Source: Symbiodinium natans (lineage: Eukaryota > Sar > Dinophyceae > Suessiales > Symbiodiniaceae). From it: a DNA stretch of 64,000 bases. The notes below the pieces were generated by a model, which made no database searches, had not been told where the DNA came from, and was given only the letters and a program-made list of their open reading frames with translations. A program made the position numbers and the translations under genes. Each line of letters begins with the position of its first letter. The stretch's first letter is position 1. The stretch spans positions 430,663 to 494,662 of the forward strand of contig CAJNDS010002319.1 in assembly GCA_905221605.1 (NCBI GenBank), written 5' to 3'. Positions 54,464-64,000 of the stretch are shown here, piece by piece.

Positions 54464-55593
54464 CTTGCACAAGGGGTTTAGGGTTTAGGGTTTAGTTTTT
54501 AGGGTTTAGGGTTTAGGGTTTAGGGCTGTTGGGGGAAACATTTGCGTCAAATGCTCTCTTGTCCAGCAAAAGCCCATAAACCCACACACCATGTAGTTAT
54601 ATGGTCTCGGGCTTCCGGACCCAGGCACGGGGGGCTAAACCTTAAACACAATACTTGTGTAAACCCTAAACCCTAACCCCCAAACCACGCCCACACAACC
54701 ACAGGGGAGGCGCGGGGGGGGGGGGGTCAGGGGTAGCATGGGCGGCCGGTCTCTTAAAACCTTCAACCCCCCCAAATCCTAACCCCAACCCGCCCCCCAA
54801 TCACACCACGGGCCTAAACCTTCGACCCTAAACCCCGAAACCTAAACCCTAAACCTTAAACAGTAGACCCTAACCCCCAACCACACCCCTACCACAGGGA
54901 GGGGGCACGAGGTAGGCCCCAACCACACCCACACGTGGGCGTAGGGATCCGAGGCAAGATGCGGGGGGCGGGGGGCGGTTTGGGGGATCATATATGGTCC
55001 CTAAATATGGTCCCTTACTACCTTCAAGATTGGGTTTTACAGGGCATTCACCCCATAGCAAACCCTACGAAAAGCCCAAGCTTGTTTGGCTGCTTTATTG
55101 CATTGCTGGATTATTGTAATCTTGTGTTATCACACCGTCATATTATTACTACTGTTGCAAAACGATAGTGTTTTTTTTATACGATTGTGTTGTCTGATAT
55201 TGGTACATTCTAATAATATGAATACAATTTAACATAGTAGTGCAATATTGTACTTAGAAACATATTCTACATATATAGATATAGATATAGATACATATAT
55301 ATATATGTTTATTTATATGCTATATGGGGGTTGCGACAAAATAGGGGACCCCAATATAGACCCCCAAATAGTAGGATTCGCTTTTAGTACCTCCTTGTCC
55401 CTATTTTCGTCAACCCCCTTTTGTGTGAACCCTAAACCCTAAACCCTATTCTTGTAAACTCCCATGTGTTGTTATACACAGGATTCCCTGTTAGTACCTC
55501 CTTGTCCCTATTTTCGTCAACCCCCTTTTGTGTGAACCCTAAACCCTAAACCCTATTTTGTAAACTCCCATGTGTTGTTATACAAGCCTATGC
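54464..55593. other. Spacer with arrays, MITE and unique DNA
   Basis: Short TTTAGGG array 54475-54530, TA-rich region 55240-55320, family-5 MITE 55326-55418 and a 104-bp tandem repeat 55390-55590. Confidence 0.6.
55326..55418. mobile_element. MITE family 5, copy 1
   Basis: Imperfect inverted ends GGGGGTTGCGACAAAATAGG and CCTATTTTCGTCAACCCCC around AATAGTAGGATTC. Confidence 0.65.
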
Positions 55594-55660
55594 TTTTTCA
55601 GAGTTTATGGCGCACTTCTGCTGGAGCTCGCGGATCCACTTGACATTGGAAGGCGCGGGC
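55594..55660 (-). CDS. Putative exon
   Basis: Acceptor CGAGTGAG; a GC donor is assumed because the frame stops just after it. Contains PAPSNVKWIRELQQKCAINS. Confidence 0.5.
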
Positions 55661-56254
55661 CTCACTCGTGTGTGGATTTGGGGTGTATGGGGTTTCCCTA
55701 AACCCTAAACCCTACACCCTAAACCCTAAATTCCCACTCGGCCCTAAGCCCTAAGCCCTAAGCCCTAAGCCCTAAACCCTAAACCCTAAACCCTAAACCC
55801 TAAACCCTTAACCCTTAACCCTCAACCCTAACCCTAAACCCTAAACCCTAAACCCACCCCCCCCCCGGTCGCTCTGCCCTCCCCCCCGGCCAACCTCGTG
55901 CCTGACCCCCTACTATGGAAGGTTCGAAGCACACACGAATTGGGGCGACAGCCCTCAACCCTAAAAAGGCAGTGGTCTGAGTGGTGGCCTGTGAAAGCTT
56001 ACGGCGGGTGGGGAGACAGCAACCAGCACCGATGAAAATTGTTGGACAGCATTGGAAGCAAATGCCTTCGCGCGACATACCGCCCCCCACAACCCTGGGT
56101 GTGTTGGCATTCTCACATGGTACTTACTGCCGCTGCGCGGCGAGACGCCCTAAACCCCAAACCCCAAACCCCAAACCCTAAGGATTAGATACTCAAGGTT
56201 GGCCTTATTCTTCTTGGATTGAGGGTTGCTCTCCAAATGCTTTAGCCTCCTTAC

Positions 56255-56305
56255 GAAGAACGGCTCTCATGACGCGGCCAGATGGCATGGACCAAAAACG
56301 GGTTT
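56255..56305 (-). CDS. Putative exon
   Basis: TRFWSMPSGRVMRAVL, donor C|GTAAGG. The acceptor CGCAAACAG is the end of a family-5 MITE. Confidence 0.5.
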
Positions 56306-56385
56306 CTGTTTGCGAAAATAGAGGACCCCTAATATAAACCCCGAATAGTAGGATTCCCTCATAATAAGGACGCCAATAAAGTAGG
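56306..56385. mobile_element. MITE family 5, copy 2
   Basis: TTTGCGAAAATAGAGGACCC, then AATATAAACCCCGAATAGTAGGATTC as in copy 1; the far end is truncated or diverged. Confidence 0.55.
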
Positions 56386-56553
56386 TTTGGGGTTTGGGGT
56401 TTGGGGTTTAGGGTGTAAGGTTTTTGGGGTTTAGGGTTTAGGGGTAGGCTCAACGAAAGCCCTTGGTGGAACGTTTGTGAACATGCCTGGACTCCTCATC
56501 GGGTGAATGAAACCGTTGCCGTGACTACCGCAATGCCAGCATGAACACGCATG

Positions 56554-56984
56554 CAGTAGGGTTTAGGGTTTAGGGCTTAGGGTTTAGGGTCTAGGGTTTA
56601 GGGTTTACTACAGCCTCTCGACCCAACACTCAGATAAAATCTGTGCGAAAACCATTGCCACATCGGGGTGATACTACCAGCTTGGGAAATATTGATGGAG
56701 GTCATCGGACAGTCCTATGCTGGTTTTGGTAATGGGGATTTCGTGGTGATGTTTGGGGGATTCCCCTTATCTGGATGAGGTATCGCTTACTCTGGGAAAC
56801 TGGGAAGTAGTAGTGATATAGTTGGTGAGATGCAGGGGGGAGTATGGGCATAATCTTCTACTGGGGTGACGGGTGGTATGATTACCCAAAACGGGCAAGG
56901 CAAGGATATGGCTAACCACGGTTTAGGGTTTAGGGTTTAGGGTTTAGGGTTTAGGGTTTAGGGTTTAGGGTTTAGGGTTTATGG
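56554..56984. repeat. Short TTTAGGG arrays flanking a unique island
   Basis: Arrays 56558-56610 and 56921-56985. The island between (56611-56920) has no convincing frame. Confidence 0.7.
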
Positions 56985-57038
56985 TTTAGCCCTCAAGCTG
57001 GAGTCCTGATGACCTGGGGCCTTAGGCTCAAGGCCTAC

Positions 57039-57144
57039 GGCGAAGCTCGGGCTGGGGCGGATAAAGCGGATCAGTCTCTGGCAGGCTCTCGCCCGGCCTG
57101 ATGTACCTCACAGCGCTTTGAGGCCTGAACCTCTCAACAAGCTC
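57039..57144 (-). CDS. Putative exon
   Basis: Acceptor ACCCTCAG, donor C|GTAGGC. Thirty-five codons starting ELVERFRPQSAVRYIRPGES. The highest-coordinate exon seen, about 60 bp from the last TTTAGGG units. Confidence 0.6.
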
Positions 57145-57309
57145 CTGAGGGTTTAGGGTTTAGGTTTAGGGTTCAGGGTTTAGGGTTTAAGGTTTAGGGT
57201 TTTGGGGGGGGGGAGGTGGGTGGCTTAAATAGGGTCTATTTGGAAGCTGAGAGTCGTGTTTTGGTGTGGTAGATAGAAAGGAAAGGGCATGACAAAGTAG
57301 CGAGAGGAG

Positions 57310-59460
57310 CTCTTCAATTCCCTTCCTTATCTCCTATGCTCTTTTCCTTCTGTATTGCAACAGGAGAAGACAGGAAAAGGGCTTCCATTCCCCACTTGTT
57401 CTTCCTTTCTTGTGTTTTTGTCATTTAGAGGGGAACAGGAGAAGAGGAGGGAGAGAGAAGGAGAGGGGAGAGATAACAGGAATCCAATTTCAGTGGAATA
57501 GCAAAGAAAAGAATAGAAGAGAGATGAATAGAGAAGAGGGAGAGACAAAACGAGGCGCTGAGAAGATGGCACTCTTCTTTATCTATCCTGTCCCCCTTAT
57601 CTCCTTTACCTTCCTAGGCTTTATCATTCAAGTTCTTTTCTTGTGTTTTATCAGTTAAACGGAAACAGAAGGAGAGAAGGGAACGGGAAGTGAGAGAGGA
57701 GAGACAAAAAGGAGGCCATTTTAATTTTCTGGAAGGGTACTGAACAGAAGAGAGGAGACAAGAAACAAGGAGACGGAGGAACACAACAAGGCGCAAAGAA
57801 GATGGCACTCTTCTTTATCTATCATCTCTCCCTTCCTTGTCTCTCCCTTTTCCCTCTATTATTAAAAAGGACAAGACCTCTTCGCAGATAGGTGCCCTCT
57901 CTCTTCTTCAGGAAGCCCCTTTGCCCTTATTTTGCTTGCCTTCTGAAACGACAAGGAAAACAACACATAGAAAGAGAGGAAATGGAATGAACCAATAGGC
58001 AATGGAGCTCTTCAATTTCTTTCCCTATCTCTTTTCTTCTTTTTTCATTCTTCATTCAACAAGGAAAAGAAGCTTCCTTTTGTTTTTTTTTGAGATTTAA
58101 AGGAGAACAAGAGAAGAGAAGGGAGAGAGAGAGAGAAAGGAAAGAGGAGAGATCAAAAGGAATGCAACTCTAAATGGAAGAGCAATGAAAAGAATGGAAG
58201 AGAAATGAGGACAGGCGAAATGCAAAAATCAGGCAAAGAGAAGATGGTGCTCGTTTTCATCTTTCCTCTGGTTCTTAATTTTCTCTTCTCTTGTTCATTT
58301 CCGTTAGAAAAAAACAACAGGAATAGCAATGAACATGTAAGCAAACCCAGCTGATGCTCATGATTTTTTCCTTTCTCCCTCTCTCTCTCTCTCCATATAT
58401 GGGCGATGGAACGGGTGTCCTTGTTGGGCCGTTTCCTGCATCTTCAAGTGAGGAACCTAAGTGTTTTCTTTTGTTCGTTTGAAGACACAGAAAGCGATTA
58501 AAAGGGACGTCCATTTTGGATTGGCGGCCAACCTCTCTCTCCCTATATATGGGCGATGGAATGGGTGTCCTTTTTGATCGTTTTCTGCATCTTCAAGCGA
58601 GGAAAAGGGACACCCCACAAGAAAGCACTTAGGGTGTCCCTTTTGCTCGTTTGAAGACACAGCAAGCGATTAAAAGGGACGCCCATTTTGGATTGGCAGC
58701 AAACCCAGCTGATGCTCATGATTTCTCTCTCTCCCCATATATGGGCGATGGAACGGGTGTCCTTCTTGGATCGTTTTCTGCATCTTCAAGCGAAGAAAAG
58801 GGACACCACAAGAAACACTTAGGGTGTCCCTTTTGCTCGTTTCAAGAAACAGAAAGCGATTAAAAGGGACGCCCATTTTGGATCGGCAGCAAACCCAGCC
58901 GATGCTCATGATTTATCTCTGTCTATATATGGGCGATGGAACGGGTGTCCTTCTTGGATCGTTTTCTGCATCTTCAAGCGAAGAAAAGGGACACCACAAG
59001 AAAACACTTAGTAAGGGTGCCCCTTTTGCTCGTTTCAAGACACAGAAAGCGATTAAAAGGGACGCCCATTTTGGATCGGCAGCAAACCCAGCTGATGCTC
59101 ATGATTTATCTCTGTCTATATATGGGCGATGGAACGGGTGTTCCTGATCGTTTTCTGCATCTTCAAGGGAGAAAGAAGGGCACCACCCAAGAAGGAAAAG
59201 TAACATCAGATATAGGGAGGAAATTGAAGAGCTCCTCTCTTTACTTAGTCATTCCCTTTCCTCTCTTCTTATCTGTTGTTTTCTTCGCTTCAAAAAGCAA
59301 AATAAGGGAAAAGAGATTTCCTGAAGAGGAGGGAGGGCACCTATTGAAGAGCCCCTGTCTTTACTTAGTCATTCCCTTTCCTCTCTTACCCGTTGTTTTA
59401 TTCGCTTCAAAAAGCAAAATAAGCGAAAAAGAGATTTCCTGACGAGGAGGGAGGGCACCT
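57310..59460. repeat. 2.2-kb tandem duplication, copy 1
   Basis: Polypurine (GGAGAGAGA) and polypyrimidine stretches, then about four 180-194-bp units (GCGATTAAAAGGGACG at about 58494, 58676, 58856, 59050). Offset to copy 2 is 2,201 bp at GACAAGACCTCTTCGCAG. Confidence 0.8.
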
Positions 59461-59474
59461 ATCTGTAAAGAGCA

Positions 59475-60741
59475 ATCGTTTAGAGGGGAACAGGAGAAGA
59501 GGAGCGAGAGAGAAGGACAGAGGAGGGATACAGGGAATCCATTTTCAATAGAACAGCAAAGAAAAGAATAGAAGAGAGATGAATAGAGAAGAGGGAGAGA
59601 CAAAACAAGGCGCAGAGAAGATGGCACTCTTCTTTATCTATCCTATCTCCCTTATCTCTCCCTTCCCTCTTTCTTTTCGAAATAAGAACAACTAAAGAGG
59701 AAGAATTTATGAAAAGGAGAAGAGTAAGGAAAAGAGCAGAAGTAGGCCGAGAAGAGGGACATGATGAAGTACGGCAAGGTCCAAGCGCAAGGAGTCACCC
59801 TCTGCTTTACCTTCCACTGCTTTATCATACAAGTTCCTGTCTTGTGTTTTATCAGTTAAACGGAAACAGAAGGAGAGAAGGGAAAGGGAAGTGAGAGAGG
59901 AGAGACAACAAGGAGGCCATTTTAATTTTCTGGAAGGGTACTGAACAGAAGAGAGGAGACAAGGAACAAGGAGACGGAGGAACACAACAAGGCGCAAAGA
60001 AGATGGCACTCTTCTTTATCTATCATCTCTCCCTTCCTTGTCTCTCTCTTTTCCCTCTATTATTAAAAAGGACAAGACCTCTTCGCAGATAGGTGCCCTC
60101 TCTCCTCTTCAGGAAGCCCCCTTGCCCTTATTTTGCTTGCTTTCTGAAACGACAAGGAAAACAACACATAGAAAGAGAGGAAATGGAATGAACCAATAGG
60201 CAGTGGAGCTCTTCAATTTCTTTCCCTATCTCTTTTCTTCTTTTTTCATTCTTCATTCAACAAGGAAAAGAAACTTCCTTTTGTGTGTTTTTGAGATTTA
60301 AAGGAGAACAAGAGAAGAGAAGGGAGAGAGAAAGGAGAGAGGAGAGATCAAAAGGAATGCAACTCTAAATGGAAGAGCAATGAAAAGAATGGAAGAGAAA
60401 TGAGGACAGGCGAAATGCAAAAGTCAGGCAAAGAGAAGATGGTGCTCGTTTTCATCTTTCCTCTGGTTCTTATTTTTCTCTTCTCTTGTTCATTTCCGTT
60501 AGAAAAAACAACAGGAATAACAATGAACATGTAAGCAAACCCAGCTGATGCTCATGATTTTTTCCCTTCTCCCTCTCTCTCTCTCTCCATATATGGGCGA
60601 TGGAACGGGTGTCCTTGTTGGGCCGTTTTCTGATCTTCAAGTGAGGAACCTAGGTGTTTTCTTTTGTTCGTTTGAAGACACAGAAAGCGATTAAAAGGGA
60701 CGTCCATTTTGGATTGGCAGCCAACCCAGCTGATGCTCATG

Positions 60742-60787
<46 letters not shown>

Positions 60788-60976
60788 TCTCTCTCCTTCC
60801 CTATATATGGGCGATGGAATGGGTGTCCTTTTTGATCGTTTTCTGCATCTTCAAGCGAGGAAAAGGGACACCCCACAAGAGCACACTTAGGGTGTCCCTT
60901 TTGCTCGTTTGAAGACACAGAAGGCGATTAAAAGGGACGCCCATTTTGGATTGGCAGCCAACCCAGCTGATGCTCA

Positions 60977-61007
<31 letters not shown>

Positions 61008-61500
61008 CCTATATATGGGCGATGGAACAGGTGTCCTTTTAGATCGTTTTCTGCATCTTCAAGCGAAGAAAAGGGACACCACAAGGAAACACTTAGGCTG
61101 TCCCTTTTGCTCGTTTGAAGACACAGCAAGCGATTAAAAGGGGCGCCCATTTTGGATTGGCAGCAAACCCAGCTGATGCTCATGATTTATCTCTGTCCCC
61201 ATATATGGGCGATGGAACGGGTGTCCTTTTTGGATCGTTTTCTGCGTCTTCAAGCGAAGAAAAGGGACACTACAAGAAAAAAACTTAGTAAGGGTGCCCC
61301 TTTTGCTCGTTTCAAGACACAGAAGGCGATTAAAAGGGACGCCCATTTTGGATCGGCAGCAAACCCAGCTGATGCTCATGATTTATCTCTGTCTATATAC
61401 GGGCGATGGAACGGGTGCCCTTCCTGATCGTTTTCTGCATCTTCAAGGGAGAAAGAAGGGCACCGCCCAAGAAGGAAAAGTAACATCAGATATAGGGAGG
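59475..61500. repeat. 2.2-kb tandem duplication, copy 2
   Basis: Repeats copy 1. The ~180-bp units are lengthened by CT microsatellites (60744-60800, 60982-61010). The repeated frames (SSNEQKGHPK...) mirror the unit and show no coding signature. Confidence 0.8.
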
Positions 61501-61545
61501 GAAATTGAAGAGCTCCTCTCTTTACTTAGTCATTCCCTTTCCATT

Positions 61546-63105
61546 GCAGGACTTTTCCAGGGTGCCAAGGGAATCCCGGCAAATTTTGACCGGCAAAGTT
61601 GTTCCTACCCGTTCCCGTTTTGTGTGGTATTTGCATCACTTTTCAAGGGTGCCAAGGGGATCCCGGCAAATTTTGACCGGCAAAGTTGTTCCTACCCTTT
61701 CCCGTTTTGTGGGGTATTTGCATCACTTTTCCCGGGTGCCAAGGGGGTCCCGGCAAATTTTGACCCGCAAAGTTGTTCCTACCCGTTCCCGTTTTGTGTG
61801 GTATTTGCATCACTTTTCCCGAGTGCCAAGGGGATCCCGGCAAATTTTGACCGGCAAAGTTGTTCCTACCCTTTCCCGTTTTGTGTGGTATTTGCAGGAC
61901 TTTTCCAGGGTGCCAAGGGAATCCCGGCAAATTTTGACCCGCAAAGTTGTTCCTACCCTTTCCCGTTTTGTGTGGTATTTGCATCACTTTTCCGGGGTGC
62001 CAAGGGAATCCCGGCAAATTTTGACCGGCAAAGGTTGTTCCTACCCTTTCCCGTTTTGTGTGGTATTTGCAGGACTTTTCCAGGGTGCCAAGGGAATCCC
62101 GGCAAATTTTGACCGGCAAAGTTGTTCCTACCCTTTCCCGTTTTGTGTGGTATTTGCAGGACTTTTCCAGGGTGCCAAGGGAATCCCGGCAAATTTTGAC
62201 CGGCAAAGTTGTTCCTACCCGTTCCCGTTTTGTGTGGTATTTGCATCACTTTTCCAGGGTGCCAAGGGGATCCCGGCAAATTTTGACCGGCAAAGTTGTT
62301 CCTACCCTTTCCCGTTTTGTGTGGTATTTGCAGGACTTTTCCCGGGTGCCAAGGGGGTCCCGGCAAATTTTGACCCGCAAAGTTGTTCCTACCCGTTCCC
62401 GTTTTGTGTGGCATTTGCATCACTTTTCCCGAGTGCCAAGGGGATCCCGGCAAATTTTGACCGGCAAAGTTGTTCCTACCCTTTCCCGTTTTGTGTGGTA
62501 TTTGCATCACTTTTCTAGGGTGCCAAGGGAATCCCGGCAAATTTTGACCGGCAAAGTTGTTCCTACCCTTTCCCGTTTTGTGTGGTATTTGCAGGACTTT
62601 TCTAGGGTGCCAAGGGAATCCCGGCAAATTTTGACCCGCAAAGTTGTTCCTACCCGTTCCCGTTTTGTGTGGTATTTGCATCACTTTTCCGGGGTGCCAA
62701 GGGAATCCCAGCAAATTTTGACCGGCAAATGTTGTTCCTACACTTTCCCGTTTTGTGTGGTATTTGCAGGACTTTTCCAGGGTGCCAAGGGGATCCCGGC
62801 AAATTTTGACCGGCAAAGTTGTTCCTACCCTTTCCCGTTTTGTGTGGTATTTGCAGGACTTTTCCAGGGTGCCAAGGGGATCCCGGCAAATTTTGACCGA
62901 CTAAGTTGTTCCTACACTTCCGTGTTGTCGTGGTATTTGAAGACTTTCCAGGGTGACCAAGGGGGATCCGGCAAGATTTTTTTTTTTTTTGTTTTTTTTT
63001 TGACCGACAAAGTTGTTCCTACCCTTACCCGTTTTGTGTGGTATTTGCATCACTTTTCCGGGGTGCCAAGGGGATCCCGGCAAGTTTTGACCGGCAAAGT
63101 TGCTC
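61546..63105. repeat. 87-bp satellite, about 17 copies
   Basis: Period 87 bp exactly (29 codons), unit containing CCGGCAAATTTTGACCGGCA and GTTGTTCCTACCCTTTCCCG. All frames stay open for hundreds of codons because the period is a multiple of three. Variants GCATCAC/GCAGGAC and CCCTTT/CCCGTT alternate in a higher-order pattern. Copies degrade near 62900-63000. Confidence 0.95.
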
Positions 63106-63149
63106 CTGCCCCAGGCCCTCCTGGGCCCCAAGACGCAATGAAACATAAG

Positions 63150-63510
63150 AAACAGATGAAGGATGAAGCAGATGAAGCAGATCATGAAGATGATGAAGAT
63201 GATGGAGATGATGAAGATGATGAAGATGATGAAGATGATGAAGATGATGAAGATGATGAAGATGATGAAGATGATGAAGATGATGAAGATGATGAAGATG
63301 ATGATGAAGCTGATTGGGATCATTGATGTCAAGGATGCACATGAAACATATTGGAACAACCGTGGAGATGAAAGAGATGATGGGGATGATGAAAAAAGAT
63401 GATGAAGATGATGAAGATGATGATGATAGATGATGAAGATGATGACGATAATGAAGATGATGATGATGATGCGGATGAGGATGAGGATGATGATGATGAA
63501 GCTGATTGAG
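63150..63510. repeat. GAT/GAA codon-repeat array
   Basis: (GATGAAGAT)n and relatives. The plus strand reads Asp/Glu runs and the minus strand Ile/Phe or His/Leu runs. Continuous with the 87-bp satellite frame, but no start or splice support. Confidence 0.85.
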
Positions 63511-63515
63511 GGGGC

Positions 63516-63623
63516 CCTCCCGCAGGAGGAATTAAATAATTTAAATATGAAGGCCCCGATTTAAATATGAATATTTAATTCGGGGCCTTCATATTTAAAT
63601 TATTTAATTCCTCCTGCGGGAGG
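63516..63623. repeat. Perfect 42-bp-arm palindrome
   Basis: Arms 63516-63557 and 63582-63623 are exact inverted copies around a 24-bp AT-rich spacer that is itself nearly palindromic. Confidence 0.95.
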
Positions 63624-63886
63624 AAGCCCGGCCCCCCCCCCTCCAGGATTTAAATTATTTAAATTATTTAAATTATTTAATTCCCGGGCCCGATTTACAT
63701 AATTTAAATATGAAGCTCCCGAATTAAATATTCATATTTAAATCGTGGCCTTCATATTTAAATTATTTAAATCGGGCCCGGGAATTAAATAATTTAAAAA
63801 CATTTAAAGAATTTTAATAATTTAAATAATTTAAATAATTTAAATCCTGGAGGGGTGGGGGGGCGGGCCTCCTCCCCCAGGAGGAA
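63619..63886. repeat. Large imperfect palindrome
   Basis: GAGGAAGCCCGGCCCCCC...CTCCAGGATTTAAATTA at the left is mirrored by the sequence ending about 63886, arms over 100 bp with one indel, centred near 63740. Confidence 0.85.
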
Positions 63887-64000
63887 TTAAATAATTTAAA
63901 TATGAAGGCCTCGATTTAAATATGAATATTTAATTCGGGGCCTTCATATTGAAAATTTTTAATTCCTCCTGCAAAAGGAGGCCCGGCCCCCCCCCCCTCC
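63882..64000. repeat. Diverged second copy of the 63516 palindrome
   Basis: Same GAATTAAATAATTTAAATAT arms around the same AT-rich centre, with mismatches in the right arm (GAAAATTTTTAATTCC). Cut by the window end. Confidence 0.85.

Larger units (their letters stand above)
1..57144 (-). other. Territory of large minus-strand gene(s) with small exons in telomere-repeat introns
   Basis: Between the TTTAGGG/CCCTAAA arrays lie unique islands of 40-150 bp. On the minus strand many give open frames with G/C-rich third positions, an AG just upstream (usually AG|G or AG|C) and a donor downstream: GTTTAG, GTGAAC, GTAGGG, GTGAGC, GTACGT or GTAAGG. Phases agree along several neighbouring runs: 32150-28118 (five exons), 7449-6557 (three), and the pairs 451/127, 5370/4911, 25508/24739, 21443/20549 and 13264/12715. 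Over neighbouring pairs I checked, somewhat over half are compatible, against one third by chance, but picking was not blind. Gene number, ends and product are unknown. The listed exons are the best supported; others were left out. Antisense frames in GC-rich islands are sometimes open too. Confidence 0.5.

Noticed and set aside
1-57200. A true chromosome end
   Set aside because: Arrays are short, in both orientations and interspersed with unique DNA; no terminal array is reached.
57310-61500. Frames such as the 168-codon one near 58936-59442
   Set aside because: Shared by every repeat unit with no coding bias; products of the repeat.
61294-62816. Long frames of 272, 337, 287 and 422 codons as genes
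   Set aside because: All follow from the 87-bp period; several frames on both strands are open equally.

Overview
This is eukaryotic nuclear DNA, most likely from a dinoflagellate. The evidence is pervasive Arabidopsis-type telomere heptamers (TTTAGGG/CCCTAAA), inferred introns with GT or GC donors and AG|G acceptors, a cytosine-5 DNA methyltransferase whose catalytic motif reads GTSCKDLS, and Ser/Thr-rich linkers. Chromerids, cryptophytes and green algae also carry TTTAGGG telomeres and are not excluded. There are no prokaryotic operons, rRNA or tRNA genes.

Layout. (1) About 1-39.5 kb and 54.1-57.2 kb are made of dozens of short telomere-like arrays in both orientations, MITE-like inverted-repeat elements and short unique islands. 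Read on the minus strand, many islands give GC-rich open frames of 10-48 codons bounded by plausible AG acceptors and GT donors. I interpret this territory as one or more large minus-strand genes with small exons and introns built from telomere-type repeat and MITEs. A larger exon at 16.6-17.7 kb encodes a beta-propeller-like domain. I cannot name the protein(s), and exon edges are hand-called.

(2) 39,539-54,105 is a distinct 14.6-kb island without TTTAGGG arrays. It has imperfect 24/25-bp terminal inverted repeats, is flanked on both sides by GTTTAGGG (a possible 8-bp target duplication), and has CAATTG-rich subterminal arrays at both ends. Three minus-strand multi-exon genes lie inside: gene A, a transposase-like protein; gene B, a large helical protein with a Lys-rich tail; and gene C, a cytosine-5 DNA methyltransferase split over two exons. 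The most economical reading is a large DNA transposon carrying its own methyltransferase, inserted in a telomere-type array. A 100-N assembly gap lies inside it.

(3) 57.2-64 kb has no TTTAGGG arrays. It holds a 2.2-kb tandem duplication of polypurine/polypyrimidine sequence with internal ~180-200-bp repeats, an 87-bp satellite that keeps reading frame, a GAT/GAA array, and a block of nested AT-rich palindromes.

The two observations most worth following are the methyltransferase-bearing element and the telomere-repeat introns.
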